From positions 496,001 to 560,000 of the forward strand of contig JPHH03000013.1 of the NCBI GenBank assembly GCA_000750105.3: 64,000 nucleotides of DNA, given 5' to 3'. This DNA comes from Tolypocladium sp. Sup5 PDA-1. Lineage: Eukaryota; Ascomycota; Sordariomycetes; Hypocreales; Ophiocordycipitaceae. The notes beneath the pieces are model-generated. The model saw only the letters and a program-made list of their open reading frames with translations. It did no database searches and was not told the DNA's origin. Position 1 is the stretch's first letter, and each line of letters opens with the position of its first letter. The position numbers were made by a program, and so were the translations under genes. Positions 55,343-64,000 of this stretch are shown here, in pieces.

Positions 55343-57451
55343 CTAGGTGCAATCTACTCCCAACTCCTTGGTGCTTCTAGGTGATCCTGCAGCATTGAGA
55401 AATCGGCCGAGTGCCATTAATGGAAAGTAATGGGGGTATAACGTGTACCCGATGTAGAAGAAGTTGGGAAACCCTGTCCCTGTGTACCTAGACTCTGGCC
55501 ATGTCGCACCAGTCCCTTGCTTGTCAGTTTGCGTAGCGACCAGATGTGAGACACCGGCAATGACTGAGGCATCGTGTGGAGCGCAAGTAGTCAAGACTCC
55601 CATCAGACCCCACGCTGTCTGAGAGGCCGTTGACGGACCGCAACCTGCCAAGGATACATCCTTGTACGAGTCAAGAAGCTCGCCCCAGCCCCCATCGGGA
55701 TTCTGTGCCTTCTTGAGCCAGTCTGTTGCACGACACATCATGTCTTGTACGCTTTCGCTCCCCACGGCAAAATACTGCAATCCACAGAGGACATTGCTCG
55801 TGCCGTAAACATAGTTGACGCCCCACCTCCCGTACCACGCTCCCGTAGACTCCTGCGTGGCAGCCAAGTAAGATGTGGCCGCATCACAGGCTCGTGAAAT
55901 TTTCCTGAAAACTTCCTTGTCGATTTTAGCAGCTTTTGAGCTCTTCAACATGAGCCCGAATGCCTCCAGTATCCTCCCCGTAACATCTGCAGTCGATGGG
56001 TCGCACAATGAGTCCATGTCGCTGAATGGGATCTTGTTCAACCACAGTTTGTCATTATCCATGTCGAAAGCGCCCCAGCCGCCGTCGCGATTTTGCATTC
56101 CGCAGATCCAAATGGCCGCGCGAGATACCACCAAGGAGTCAATGCTCTCGGGGTTTTGGTTCAAAAGTGTAAGAATTGCGGCCCCTGTGTCATCTATATC
56201 GGGATACCACTTGTTGTTGTACTCGAAACTAAACCCACCGGGGGTGAGTCGAGGATTGTAAGCACGCCAGTCGCCTTCGGGGCCAATAGGCTGGCGCGAG
56301 GTGATCCAGTGGACAGCACGCTGTATGCGATGGTCGTGGAGATCAACCCCGGCATCACAAAGCGCTCGTGTCATGAGCAGAGTGTCCCAACCGGGCGATA
56401 CACACGACTGAAGCCTCTTTCCCGCCTCATCCTGCCAGGTAAAACGTTCAATGGCTTCAATACCTCGGCAGATGACGTCGTCTGTCATGTCGTATCCTTC
56501 CAACAACAAAGCCTGAATCCCGGCATGCATGGGTGGTATGATACCAGCCCAATCACCCTCGACTTCTTGTCGTTCTAGTATCCACGATACACAATGTTGA
56601 AGGGCGGGGCGCCTCAATGGGAACCTTTTGAGTCCGCCTAGCCAGTACAATGCCAGGTCAATGCCGACAAAAAGAAGAGCAAAGGGGTCACGCCAACCGC
56701 CGCCGAGTACTGGTGGGTAATATGTAACCATTTTATGGGCTGGATCTAGCCAAAGTTCGTCTAGATAGTTGTTGTTTTGGGATAAACCGTTTGGTAGAGC
56801 GTAAGTGTGCTCGTGATGCCGAATGATCATTAGAGGAACTAGCGTAGATCTCGCCCATGATGAGAGCCGATAAATATTCATGGGACATGCCGGAGGCATG
56901 TAGATAAACTCGGCTGGGAGCTGAGGCACCTCGTCCCAAGGGAATAATCCGAACTGGGCAAAGAATATTCGAGTGAATACTCGAACTTTGGCTACACCGC
57001 CTGCTCCGCGAATGAAATCCCTTGCCTTGCGCATCTCTAGCGTGGATGGGTGCATGCCGAGGATCTTGAGGGCGAGATATGCCTCTGCGCTTGTTGAAAC
57101 GTCTCCAGGATGATGCGGGGCAGTTGACCAAGATCCATCGTGCCGTTGCTGTGAAAGAAGATATCGTTTGTATTGAGGGCCATCGGGAATAGGCAGACCC
57201 TTCAACGACTGATAGAAGAAGATATGCTCGGCTGTGATTGTCACGTTTGCTCGAAGCTCGCCACACCAGTGTCCGTCCGGTTTGGTGATATTCCAAGCAT
57301 ACTCTATACCAAGTGCGGTACAGACTTTGACCTTGGGCAGGAGATTTGTTGTTTCGTCCATCTTCAGCGAGTTGCTGGTCATATTGATCGGCGTATGTCG
57401 CAACGTGCGTGGGAGGGGTGGTGCTCGATGCCAGCGAAAGGTGGCTGGCAA
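55343..57451 (-). CDS. Squalene-hopene cyclase-type triterpene cyclase
   Basis: Intronless, 702 aa from the first Met, or 679 from the Met at 57382, which I consider more likely because the first 20 residues look unlike the family. The protonating motif is DIDDTG (coded 56183-56200), the DxDD type of bacterial squalene-hopene cyclases, not the DCTAE of oxidosqualene (lanosterol) cyclases. QW repeats are visible throughout (QQRHDGSWS, QEVEGDWAG, MQNRDGGWGAFD, QESTGAWYG, AQNPDGGWGE). It should cyclise squalene directly to a hopane-type triterpene at a membrane. Absence of introns fits acquisition from bacteria. A P450 gene starts divergently 0.8-0.9 kb away. Confidence 0.92.
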   Translation of the reverse strand: MPATFRWHRAPPLPRTLRHTPINMTSNSLKMDETTNLLPKVKVCTALGIEYAWNITKPDGHWCGELRANVTITAEHIFFYQSLKGLPIPDGPQYKRYLLSQQRHDGSWSTAPHHPGDVSTSAEAYLALKILGMHPSTLEMRKARDFIRGAGGVAKVRVFTRIFFAQFGLFPWDEVPQLPAEFIYMPPACPMNIYRLSSWARSTLVPLMIIRHHEHTYALPNGLSQNNNYLDELWLDPAHKMVTYYPPVLGGGWRDPFALLFVGIDLALYWLGGLKRFPLRRPALQHCVSWILERQEVEGDWAGIIPPMHAGIQALLLEGYDMTDDVICRGIEAIERFTWQDEAGKRLQSCVSPGWDTLLMTRALCDAGVDLHDHRIQRAVHWITSRQPIGPEGDWRAYNPRLTPGGFSFEYNNKWYPDIDDTGAAILTLLNQNPESIDSLVVSRAAIWICGMQNRDGGWGAFDMDNDKLWLNKIPFSDMDSLCDPSTADVTGRILEAFGLMLKSSKAAKIDKEVFRKISRACDAATSYLAATQESTGAWYGRWGVNYVYGTSNVLCGLQYFAVGSESVQDMMCRATDWLKKAQNPDGGWGELLDSYKDVSLAGCGPSTASQTAWGLMGVLTTCAPHDASVIAGVSHLVATQTDKQGTGATWPESRYTGTGFPNFFYIGYTLYPHYFPLMALGRFLNAAGSPRSTKELGVDCT

Positions 57452-58286
57452 TGTCCTGGGGTTCGATGATCAGCAATCCAAGATTGTTTTAGAATATTGG
57501 GTGACATGAATTTGTCGAGACCCGGTAAACGTTTAATATACCAAAAAAAAAACCCGTGGACTGACAAGTGGGCTCGGTCAAGTGCACGTGGCATGGGGTA
57601 TTCAAGACAATTCCCAGCGCCTCCATGGAAGCCGTGCCGTTCACTTGCAGGAGAGCACGGAACAAAAGGTCTGTGTTACCGAATAGAGAGTTTTCCTGCA
57701 CGAAGGCCTCCATCCGGTTGGCTGCTAATAACCGGGCGGCGCCTATAGCTGCATGTATGGTCAATCACAGACAACAGCGTGCATGTAAACGACGTGGTTG
57801 GCTTTATGGCTCCGAAATAAAGGCGTTCCGCGGCGAGTCTACCCGTGCTGCATATGCGTGCTGTCTCACCACAAGGTCAGCTTGATGGCAGAAGCAAAAT
57901 CAGACGCCTCCATCCACAACAGGCCCTGTATACGCACCTCATTACACCGAAAGTCCTTTTAATCGCGCATCGCAGCCATAGCGGCCCTAGATAAAATGAA
58001 TCAAATTCCTCGTTGTGTGATACGTGCGACCCGAAGGGTACACCACTTGACTCACGTCTGTCGGGCACCCTCAACTTGGTACCGCACACCTCGGTTGGGC
58101 AAGGGAAGTGTGATTCGTCCAATTGAGCCCTTCAGCCATCTGCTCGATGTCTATTTAATCGCCAAACCCTCCCCACGCGCCATTGACGCTGTCTTGTCTG
58201 CGTACCTGAAGCATTTCGACTTTTCCGGCGACGTCGACTCATCCACCTTGTCCTAGCGCCAGTCTCCCGCAAGATACCTCATTGCC
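57452..58286. promoter_or_regulatory. Divergent promoter region between cyclase and P450
   Basis: 835 bases between the two genes. It contains a ten-base A tract (57543-57552), and a TATTTAA word at about 58151 is a possible P450 TATA element. No coding signal. Shared control is inferred from the geometry. Confidence 0.45.
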
Positions 58287-59894
58287 ATGTATCGTCTTGA
58301 ATTCGCCTGCCTGGTCGCAGTCACACTGCTGCTTGTGGCTCGTGCGCGACGATGGATCATGCTACACAAGTTTGCCACGTCCAGACGGTGCAAACCCGCG
58401 AAAGCCGAGCAAGTATGGGACTATCTGGGACTATGCAAAGCGTTTTCGGCAACTCGCGCTGTTATTTCTGGAAGGCTTCTGAGCTACATGGATGGCCTCT
58501 GGGCGGTTCACGGGGACACATACACATCAACAATCATGGGCAATCAGGTTCTCTTTACCCGCGACGCCTCCAACATCAAGCAGATCCTGGCCAGCCAGTG
58601 GAGTGACTATGACGCTGCAAAGGGGCTTCGCATCCGCATGTTCCAGCATTTGGCACCTGGAGCCATTGCTGCTGCTGACGGGCGCTGTTGGAAAGCCCTG
58701 CGCAGCATGTGGCGGACGCAATTTGTCTCATTGGACAACTTCTTTTTTATCGAGTCTCAAGAACGGCACTTTCAGCGACTTGCAAAGCGAATACCTGCAG
58801 GTGAGACAGTAGAGGTGCAGTCGCTCTTCGTTGATCTCATGACAGACTTAATGGGGGACGTAATGCTTGGTGACCCTCTGGACTGCCTGTGTCCGGATCA
58901 GTCACCCGCGAAGAGACGCTTCACGGAATGTCTTGAGGTCATTTCCGACCAGATGGCTAAGATTGGGTTCCTTGGGCCGGCAGCGGTTCTTCTAAGAAAC
59001 ACAGAACAGCTGGAAGCAACGTCATACCTGCAAAGCTATGTCGAGCGGGTGATTCGGAAGAGGTTGCATGATCTCAACCACACCAGGGAGACAGAGCTTC
59101 ACAGAAAAAAGCGCTGCGTACTGGACAGCCTTATTTCTCGTACCACCGATGTTTTGGAGCTCAGAACCCACTTGCTATCGCTTATTGTCGGAGCAAACCA
59201 CTCTGTCGGCAGCCTTTTGTCCAGCACCATATGGGTTCTTTCCCGAAACCCGGAAATATTCGAGAAGCTGCGAACAAGCATCCTAGAAAAGGTTGGACAC
59301 GACGCGCCAACCAGAGAGCAACTGAAAGGCTTTACTTACCTTACTCGTGTTCTCTACGAAGGTAGGCAAGCCATGTTTCCGTTGCCATGAAGCTGCTCTG
59401 CCTGATACGTATTAATCACGAGATTTAGTGCTAAGGCTCTATCCACCTTTGCCGTTCAACGCAAGGAGGGCAAACAAAAACACTTGGCTGAATCGTGGTG
59501 GTGGGCCGGCTGGTGACGACCCAATAGTCGTGAAGAAAGACCAGTGTGTCGTCTTCTCGATATGGGGGAGTCAGAGAAGCTGTCTCAACTTTGGCAATGA
59601 TGCCCATTTGTTCAGGCCTGAAAGATGGACGTTGCTGAAAGCCGAGACACCTGGGTTTTTACCCTTTCTTCTTGGGCCAAGGCAATGCCTAGGGCGTATG
59701 TTTATTCTGTGATCCGAAGAGAATGACTGCTTACTATCATCTCAGAACAATTCGCGCTACTTGAGGCAACCTATATCATAGTGCGTTTGCTGCAAACTTT
59801 CGCACAAGTCGAGAGTAGAGATGGCGATGACTTTAAGCCAGACCTTCGTCTTGCCCTGATGCATGCAGATGGGGTCCGAGTTGTTCTCCGATGA
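58287..59894 (+). CDS. Cytochrome P450 (CYP52/CYP539-like)
   Basis: Three exons: 58287-59361, 59429-59695, 59746-59894; introns 67 and 50 nt; 496 aa. An N-terminal membrane anchor (ACLVAVTLLLVARARRW) leads into the P450 fold. The ExxR motif is in the YLTRVLYEVLRLYPPLP region, which spans the first junction, and FGNDAHLFRPERW follows. The heme loop FLLGPRQCLG (Cys at 59686-59688) spans the second junction into QQFALLEATY. The I-helix reads VGANHSVG instead of the usual AGxDTT, so the acid-alcohol pair used for oxygen activation is altered. It probably oxidises the triterpene made by the neighbouring cyclase (inference). Family assignment within P450s is tentative. Confidence 0.88.
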
Positions 59895-60616
59895 CCTTCT
59901 GATGTAGCTCCAAAGCAGCTGATGTGGACAGAAGGAGCCGTAATTGCCTGGAGGAAACGGAACGAACATGGTATTACAATACTTGGGATAGCGAACCATG
60001 GCATGTATAAAGCGCAAATGCCGGCCACACGCAAACAGTAGGTTCTGTGACAAAGGCTCTAGAGCGGAGACCAGCAGTTAGCCGACTTCCGCGTGCAGTA
60101 GGGCGAAAGCGTGAATTTCTGCTGACTCGTACTTGAGCTAAGAGCACTGGCTCAACGGCTGACGAATATTGCTTCATGAGGTTTCTTCAACAAGCTCCGC
60201 GGTATTCTAGATAGGACCCATGGGTAACCATGTTGCGGCAGATTAAGTTTGTCTTAAGCAGCTCGTATCTATGGGGTACATTGCACGGCATGCTCGACAT
60301 CCGTTAGCTGACACCTCATGCGTAGTATCCTTGTCATGCATATGACCAGTTCCACGCGTTTCAGGAACTTGCACGTCATTGAACAGAACGAGAGTCGAAA
60401 CAGCATACTTGATTCACTCTTGAAACGGTGGATTTACGTAGAATGGGCCTTGTGACGATCCGTGCTCTACTTGACGTTACATGTATGTTCTTCGTTTATT
60501 TGCCGCAAACGTGAAAGGTTCATCATGTTCCTTGTTAGGTATAAGAAGAGTATTCACAGTCTTCGTATCTTGCAAGTAAACTTTATCCAATTGTACGCGT
60601 TGTAGCAGGCGACACA
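59895..60616. other. Intergenic, no gene supported
   Basis: 700 bases of moderately AT-rich DNA. Nothing recognisable. Confidence 0.4.
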
Positions 60617-61075
60617 ATGCGTCGCTACGATTCAAATTATCCTACTTGCCGAAGGCGTGCTCGCAGCGGCTCAACGAGCAAACACGATAACATGTCCTAT
60701 CATTCACCTGCAAGATGCTGGTGCCGGACCATTTGTTCACCTGATGGAAATAGGACTGGGTATGCCGCCTCAGAACATAACGACAATCTTTGATACTGGA
60801 AGTGGCGACTTGGTTGTGGGATAAACTGAAAGCCCATATGTCAATTTGCAATGTTTCCGAGCGAATCATTAAAGTTTGGTACCGCCAACCTTGGTGCCCC
60901 CTTTCTCCAGGCAGCGTATACCGTGTTCGACACGGAGAGAAGCAGGCTTTTGTTCGCCCAGGCAGTAAAGAACAGCACTCGTTCAGAGGTGCGGGAACTC
61001 AGTGCCAACTGGAATGGGACTATACGAGGCACAGCTTATGTAGTGGATTCAGGAAATTCAAGATTCGAGACCTAG
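60617..61075 (+). pseudogene. Aspartic protease (pepsin-like) remnant
   Basis: A short hydrophobic leader (IILLAEGVLAAAQ) is one frame away from the only plausible ATG (60617). It continues into IGLGMPPQNITTIFDTGSGD, whose DTGS is the first catalytic Asp motif. A TAA follows at 60822-60824. From about 60851, in another frame, the extreme C-terminus of the family appears (NLGAPFLQAAYTVFD). The roughly 250 residues that should lie between, including the flap and the second catalytic Asp, are missing. This is an internally deleted, frameshifted gene. Confidence 0.8.
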
Positions 61076-62090
61076 GAAATGGCGGGATTCTGCACGGTGC
61101 TATGTTCGCTACGTTGGTAATAACGATAAACACTAACGAACTCGTCTTTACCACACGGGGCGTGGTTTGTAAAGTCGAACTGTAAGGTTGGCTGGCATGG
61201 AACGGGGGAAGTGGACGGGGGAGCTAGGGGTCTATGTCTTTTAAGCTTAAAAAGACGGGAGGTTCATTACGGCCGGTCCCCATGTCTCGGAAACACTGAG
61301 TGTGCCGGGCTTAATGGGCCAATAGTGCCACCTCACCTGAGCTAACAACTAGATGGGATAATTGGCGCTTCCTGATATTTGTCAATCAACAGTCGGAAGT
61401 GGTCCACGGCGTCGCAGGGTACAGGGGGCTGAGCCGCGGGCATGCAACCACTTGGCTTTCCTTGCTTGGCTTTCAATCTAGTCTTCTGGGTCTATTACGG
61501 ATCCCTTGTATTAGTAGTAAGGGTAAAAGGAAGCTCGTGAGTAACTGAAGACCATGGAACCGAGTCTTCTGTACCCAAAAGCTCATATCCATAGTCTCGA
61601 ACGCGACTCAGGCCCAAGTCTCAAACTACACGGCCAACGTGGGCAATAGTCTCAGGTAGGTCTACAGTAGCTTTGGGGAGGCGTCGAGCAGACTCTGAAC
61701 CTCTGTTATCCACCGTATACTACGACTAGCTCAGCTGCGGTGAAGCCAAACAAGCCCATCTCGAAATGAATCAGGAGCTGACCAACAGCAGCCACAATCA
61801 ATATATTGACCCATTTTGACCGCACTTCATTTATACAGCACGTAAACATTGCGGCCTAGATGACACAGCTTCGCATTTCCTGACCCCAATTTGCATCCGC
61901 AACACATTCGTTGCCGTCAACCACCCTGCTTGGGACATCAAGACGTACACAAACATATGCTCACCCCTTTCCTATCAGAATGAATGTGTACGCAGCCATT
62001 GACCAGAGTGCTCCAATTGCAAGCTCTTCTCAAAAAGAATCCCCCGATTGATTGCAATCTTCTATCCCTATCGTGGTTTCCATACAAAAT
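61076..62090. other. Intergenic, no gene supported
   Basis: One kilobase without recognisable genes. Confidence 0.4.
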
Positions 62091-62420
62091 ATGCAGGTCA
62101 AAGCCTTGGTTTTGCTCGCGGGCCACGCCGGGGCAGTCGCGATCCCGTCCGATGCAGTCTACGACGAAGACACCAACACCCTGTCGGAACGGGGCACTCC
62201 GAATTCCCTTTGAGAACGCTCCGTTGCTCCTCGAATTAGCAACGAGGACAATTGCTTGCGAACCCTGCGCGACAAGAGATACAGCTCCAGTACCAGCTTC
62301 TTTTGCGCGACCTACATGCTGTCTACCGCCACGAAGACGGAATATGCTGCGGCGACAACCTATAACACGGCGACTGTATCCCATCAAGCCGCCACGGCCA
62401 CTGACCATGCCGTCGTGTAA
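62091..62420 (+). pseudogene. Interrupted small secreted protein gene
   Basis: The ATG at 62091 opens a signal peptide (MQVKALVLLAGHAGAVA). The frame runs 40 codons to a TGA (62211-62213), then stays open to 62420 in the same frame. It encodes a DNCLRTLRDKRYSSSTSFFC segment typical of secreted hypocrealean proteins, followed by a Thr/Ala-rich stretch. A GTAAGT donor lies at 62417, but no convincing second exon follows. An intron explaining the TGA is not evident. It is best read as a decaying gene; a sequencing error at the TGA is possible. Confidence 0.55.
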
Positions 62421-63400
62421 GTCTTTTAATGGGAGTGGCTATTTCCTCCCCCGGTCTGTCTACTGCCAACCCCAAGTGTGGCGAGACTGTGGCTTCGCGT
62501 CCGATATCGCAAGGCTATTATTAGATAGAAAAAGTAGAGAGTGGCGTGCTAGATATACAAGTACGTACATGACATATGGCAGCCGACTTGCAGGACGGCG
62601 CAGTTAACTCATGTCCTATCAACATCATGACTCCAAACTATTTATACACTAAGGTAGCTTCCTAGGTACTCTTTGTTGCTATGAGAACACAGGTTCAGGT
62701 GTCCGAGGGTCGCACTTAACGTCACTGGCCAGTGAGGCAGCGCGATAGGATAGTATTTCGCCTTCGAGCGCGAAGTGTACGTGAGAAGCATAGAGAGGTC
62801 TTACGCTGCATAAAGTTTGCCCCAACTGAAAGACCACGTGCGAATTTGTGTCTTGGCGAAAGAAGTGCTCGGAGTTGCTCAACGCCCCCATGAAGATCAC
62901 GTCGCCGTCGGTCAGGATTGAGAGGCAGGAGATTCCGAATGAAGTTCAGTTTATGGCCGTTTGCTCAGGTACAAAGTAGACGCGGAACTAACTTAGTTTC
63001 ACCAGAACACTGAGCTGGCTGCGCACGCTGTACCCAAGACTAACGAATAGTATAATTCTGTTACCTATGACTCGCATTATCTTTTTGTGTTAGATAATAT
63101 ACTCCTCTAACTTAGGAACCTTGGTGATTGGATTCAGAAGAATATAAATACTCTAGACAACGCTAAATATATGGCAATATCAGCCGAGGAAGTTACATGA
63201 ACTGTACGATTGCAATTAGAAGAGAAGCGTTAGGCGGTTTGCTTATGAAATCTATTCTATTCTTGTATTGGTACTCGTACTTCGTATTACTACTACTGAC
63301 GGCCCTCAAAATACATAGTCCCTGCAGGCACAGGCTTCATTGCTTTCGCCTGAATAGCGTTGTGAGCAACACCGGCAGCTTATTTAGAATTAAAAGCTAT
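62421..63400. other. AT-rich intergenic stretch
   Basis: About 1 kb, clearly AT-rich at 63050-63310, with only short motif-free frames. Confidence 0.4.
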
Positions 63401-64000
63401 CTAACAGTCCTGCCTACCGCTGAGCATGACGTTCCACTTGGTAGGGTGAAATACCTGGCCGCCCACCATGTCGTGCAGTGAGGTGTCCCCGCAGGCGTTC
63501 CAGATATACTGCGCGCCATCGACAATTGAACCAAAGGACATCAAACGCTTATCATCCGGCGTCTTATTGCCTAGGGTTAGTATAATAAAACTCAATCGTA
63601 TCCCGGCGTGTAATAATAGACTTACGTCGTTGCACATATAAATTCCGGTGTCAGTGGAGCAGCTGACACGCGAGCAAACTTTCGGCCCGGGCAGCATATG
63701 CGGGCGGCCCACAATGTACGAGAGACGATTGATGCCGTCGCTATATGCTCCTAAATTAATGTTGCCATATACAGCTTCGCCACAGAGAACGTTGGCGCCG
63801 GTAAAGTCGGTGCGTTTCTCGAGGTCATGCGTGGCGATGGTAGTGCGGTTAAAATCCGTATCGAAGTTTGGGTTGATCTTTAAAAGTTGCTTGTGTAACT
63901 CTTGTATCGTGCCGTTTAGTGTCAACGTTGGTCCGTCCGGGAACGCCTGAATGTCCCAGAAGGCAGGAACCACTGTTACGCCTGGAATAGGGGCGCGGGG
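63401..64000 (-). CDS. Secreted-type Cys-containing protein, 5' end beyond the window
   Basis: The frame is open from the right edge (minus strand) to a stop at 63401-63403. It contains LNGTIQELHKQL, TDFTGANVLCGEAV, CSRVSCSTDTGIYMCND and FGSIVDGAQYIWNACGD, and ends HPTKWNVMLSGRQDC. The CxRVSCS...CND...FGSI pattern resembles an uncharacterised family of secreted proteins in Hypocreales. An intron-like segment (about 63625-63571: GTAAGT, CTAAC, CTAG, 55 nt) interrupts between CND and NKTPDD. Removing exactly that segment breaks the frame, whereas leaving it in keeps the frame open. The gene may retain the intron, use another junction or be damaged. N-terminus and signal peptide are not visible. 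Confidence 0.6.
   Translation of the reverse strand, partial: PRAPIPGVTVVPAFWDIQAFPDGPTLTLNGTIQELHKQLLKINPNFDTDFNRTTIATHDLEKRTDFTGANVLCGEAVYGNINLGAYSDGINRLSYIVGRPHMLPGPKVCSRVSCSTDTGIYMCNDVSLLLHAGIRLSFIILTLGNKTPDDKRLMSFGSIVDGAQYIWNACGDTSLHDMVGGQVFHPTKWNVMLSGRQDC

Overview
The window is nuclear DNA of a filamentous ascomycete, most likely of the order Hypocreales. The evidence is many 49-99 nt introns with GT(A/G)AGT-type donors and CTAAC/CTGAC branch sites, Zn2Cys6 and PTH11-like proteins, several MFS carriers, secreted Cys-rich proteins, and an intron-bearing tRNA-Pro. The order is an inference from gene content. I joined exons by hand, so most coordinates below are splice-corrected gene models whose frames I checked arithmetically.

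Left part (1-9.5 kb): gene-poor and locally AT-rich. It holds a PsiD/phosphatidylserine-decarboxylase-like enzyme, a Tc1/mariner transposase remnant full of stop codons, and a secreted Cys-rich protein with one hidden in-phase intron. 9.5-22 kb holds hydrolytic enzymes: a GH20 hexosaminidase, a SurE-type phosphatase, an M60-like metallopeptidase and a GH25 muramidase. A monocarboxylate-type MFS carrier and a broken SRPK-like kinase lie among them.

The middle (22-48 kb) is GC-rich and metabolic. A MaoC/hot-dog acyl-CoA hydratase lies beside paralogues of both succinyl-CoA ligase subunits (beta, then alpha about 4 kb further on); all three have mitochondrial-type N-termini. Interleaved or following are a hexapeptide acetyltransferase, a BSC6-like MFS carrier, a DUF1624 membrane protein, an M20 amidohydrolase divergent from an allantoate-permease-type carrier, and a Zn2Cys6 regulator. 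Next come tRNA-Pro(AGG), a double-chromodomain protein, and an AtuA-family protein convergent with a carboxylate-type MFS carrier. The hydratase plus acid-CoA ligase suggests activation and hydration of a C4-C5 dicarboxylic acid (itaconate-like), but no citramalyl-CoA lyase is present in the window.

The right part (49-64 kb) has a decayed subgroup-C chitinase, an alpha/beta hydrolase, a PTH11/rhodopsin-like membrane protein, and a divergent pair of a bacterial-type squalene-hopene cyclase and a cytochrome P450, which is probably a small triterpenoid locus. It ends in AT-rich sequence with an aspartic-protease remnant, an interrupted secreted-protein gene and a secreted-protein gene running off the right edge. 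At least five gene remnants are scattered through the window, mainly in its outer thirds.
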